Origin: Streptomyces sp. NBC_01216
GTDB lineage: Bacteria > Actinomycetota > Actinomycetes > Streptomycetales > Streptomycetaceae
Direction of reading: 5' to 3'
DNA: 64,000 nt
Assembly: GCF_035994945.1 (NCBI RefSeq)
Contig: NZ_CP108677.1
Coordinates: 1,178,001-1,242,000 of the forward strand
Below, one piece after another: positions 63,389-64,000 of this stretch. Position 1 is the stretch's first letter. Each line of letters opens with the position of its first letter. The translations under genes and the position numbers were made by a program. Below the pieces are notes generated by a model that was not told the origin of the DNA, made no database searches, and saw only the letters and a list, made by a program, of their open reading frames with translations.

Positions 63389-64000
63389 TCAGGCTTCGCC
63401 GTACCGCTGCCTCAGTTCGATCTTGCGCACCTTGCCGCTGACCGTCATCGGGAACTCGTCGAGGATCTCCACCGCGCGCGGGATCTTGTAGTGCGCCAGC
63501 CGGCCGCGGCAGAAGGCGGTGATCTCGTCCAGGGCCGGCGGGTCCGCCGGGTCGCGCGGGATCACGCAGGCGAGGATCTCCTCGCCGTAGCGGGCGTCGG
63601 GAACGCCGACGACCTGCACGTCGGCGATCTTCTCGTGGCCGTGCAGGAACTCCTCGATCTCCCTCGGGTACACGTTCTCACCACCCCGGATGATCATGTC
63701 CTTGATGCGGCCGACGATCCGGACGTAGCCGTCCTCGCGGAGCACCGCCAGATCCCCGGTGTGCATCCAGCGGCTCGCGTCGACGGCCTCCGCGGTCTTC
63801 TCCGGCTCGTTCCAGTAGCCGAGCATCACTCCGTAGCCGCGGGTGCACAGCTCGCCGGCCGTGCCGCGCTCCACCGTGAGGCCGGTGACCGGGTCGACGA
63901 CCTTCACCTCGACGTGCGGCATGACCCGCCCGACGGTGCCCGTGCGCCGCTCCAGGTCGTCGTCGCGCCGGGTCTGGGTGGACACGGGTGAGGTCTCGGT
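63389..64000 (-). CDS. AMP-binding acyl-CoA synthetase, C-terminal part (N-terminus beyond window)
   Basis: The last 203 codons of an ANL-superfamily enzyme; the start lies right of the window. Motif A5 [20 protein letters not shown], hinge [20 protein letters not shown], and the catalytic lysine in [12 protein letters not shown] identify fatty- or aryl-CoA ligases (FadD-like). Activates a carboxylic acid as acyl-AMP then acyl-CoA. Reading frame is open to the edge. Confidence 0.92.
   Translation of the reverse strand, partial: TETSPVSTQTRRDDDLERRTGTVGRVMPHVEVKVVDPVTGLTVERGTAGELCTRGYGVMLGYWNEPEKTAEAVDASRWMHTGDLAVLREDGYVRIVGRIKDMIIRGGENVYPREIEEFLHGHEKIADVQVVGVPDARYGEEILACVIPRDPADPPALDEITAFCRGRLAHYKIPRAVEILDEFPMTVSGKVRKIELRQRYGEA

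Overview
The window is high-GC actinobacterial DNA and almost certainly comes from a Streptomyces chromosome. The evidence is strong third-position GC codon bias, frequent GTG starts with GGAGG-type ribosome sites, Streptomyces-restricted small families (DUF5955-, DUF6278- and TIGR04222-like), F420-dependent enzymes, Tat and Sec exported proteins, and the purine/allantoin gene set known from that genus. I found no rRNA, tRNA or CRISPR array.

Layout. 0-4.6 kb: a minus-strand reductive pyrimidine (hydantoin) catabolic operon of nitrilase-type beta-ureidopropionase, class III aminotransferase, dihydropyrimidinase/hydantoinase and an F420-dependent oxidoreductase. 4.7-18 kb: housekeeping and accessory genes (gamma-glutamyltransferase, FGE-like protein, secreted S15-like hydrolase, exonuclease III, MBL hydrolase, PcaL fusion, cold-shock protein). 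18-24.7 kb: a GntR-regulated CUT2 sugar or polyol ABC transporter, ROK kinase and a divergent Gfo/Idh/MocA dehydrogenase. 24.7-25.2 kb: an IS200-type transposase relic. 25.2-31 kb: P450, PL8 polysaccharide lyase, EamA transporter, DHFR-like reductase. 31.2-34.9 kb: allantoicase, allantoinase and the divergent IclR repressor AllR. 35-38.7 kb: a MacB/FtsX-type ABC exporter divergent from a NarL-type two-component system. 39.6-42.1 kb: a MobA-like nucleotidyltransferase and malate synthase. 42-47 kb: GDSL lipase, a large unknown, a fibronectin lipoprotein. 47-53.8 kb: purine permease, (8-oxo)guanine deaminase, uricase, 5-hydroxyisourate hydrolase, OHCU decarboxylase, and a small HTH operon. 53.9-60.3 kb: hydroxypyruvate isomerase, tartronate semialdehyde reductase, catalase, glyoxylate carboligase. 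60.4-64 kb: miscellaneous genes ending in a partial acyl-CoA synthetase.

Together the central genes describe urate -> 5-hydroxyisourate -> OHCU -> allantoin -> allantoate -> ureidoglycolate (+ urea) -> glyoxylate. Glyoxylate is then used by malate synthase or by the Gcl-Hyi-GlxR glycerate route, and catalase disposes of uricase peroxide. Xanthine dehydrogenase and a ureidoglycolate-cleaving enzyme are not in the window.

The most interesting signals are regulatory and repetitive. (1) Four glyoxylate/allantoin promoters carry paired boxes of the form nTTCYR-N5-YRGAAn, always exactly 21 bp apart, which I propose as AllR operators. (2) A second 17-bp palindrome, near TTCAACAAACTGTTGAA, lies upstream of the OHCU-uricase operon, catalase, malate synthase and allantoinase. 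At three of these it overlaps the -35 element in the same register. (3) A family of about 41-bp imperfect palindromes with a conserved loop occurs eight times, always at gene 3' ends and often containing the stop codon. (4) Several gene relics (permease with internal deletion, racemase tail, phosphotransferase head, frameshifted ATP-grasp, IS200 tnpA) show local deletion and decay.
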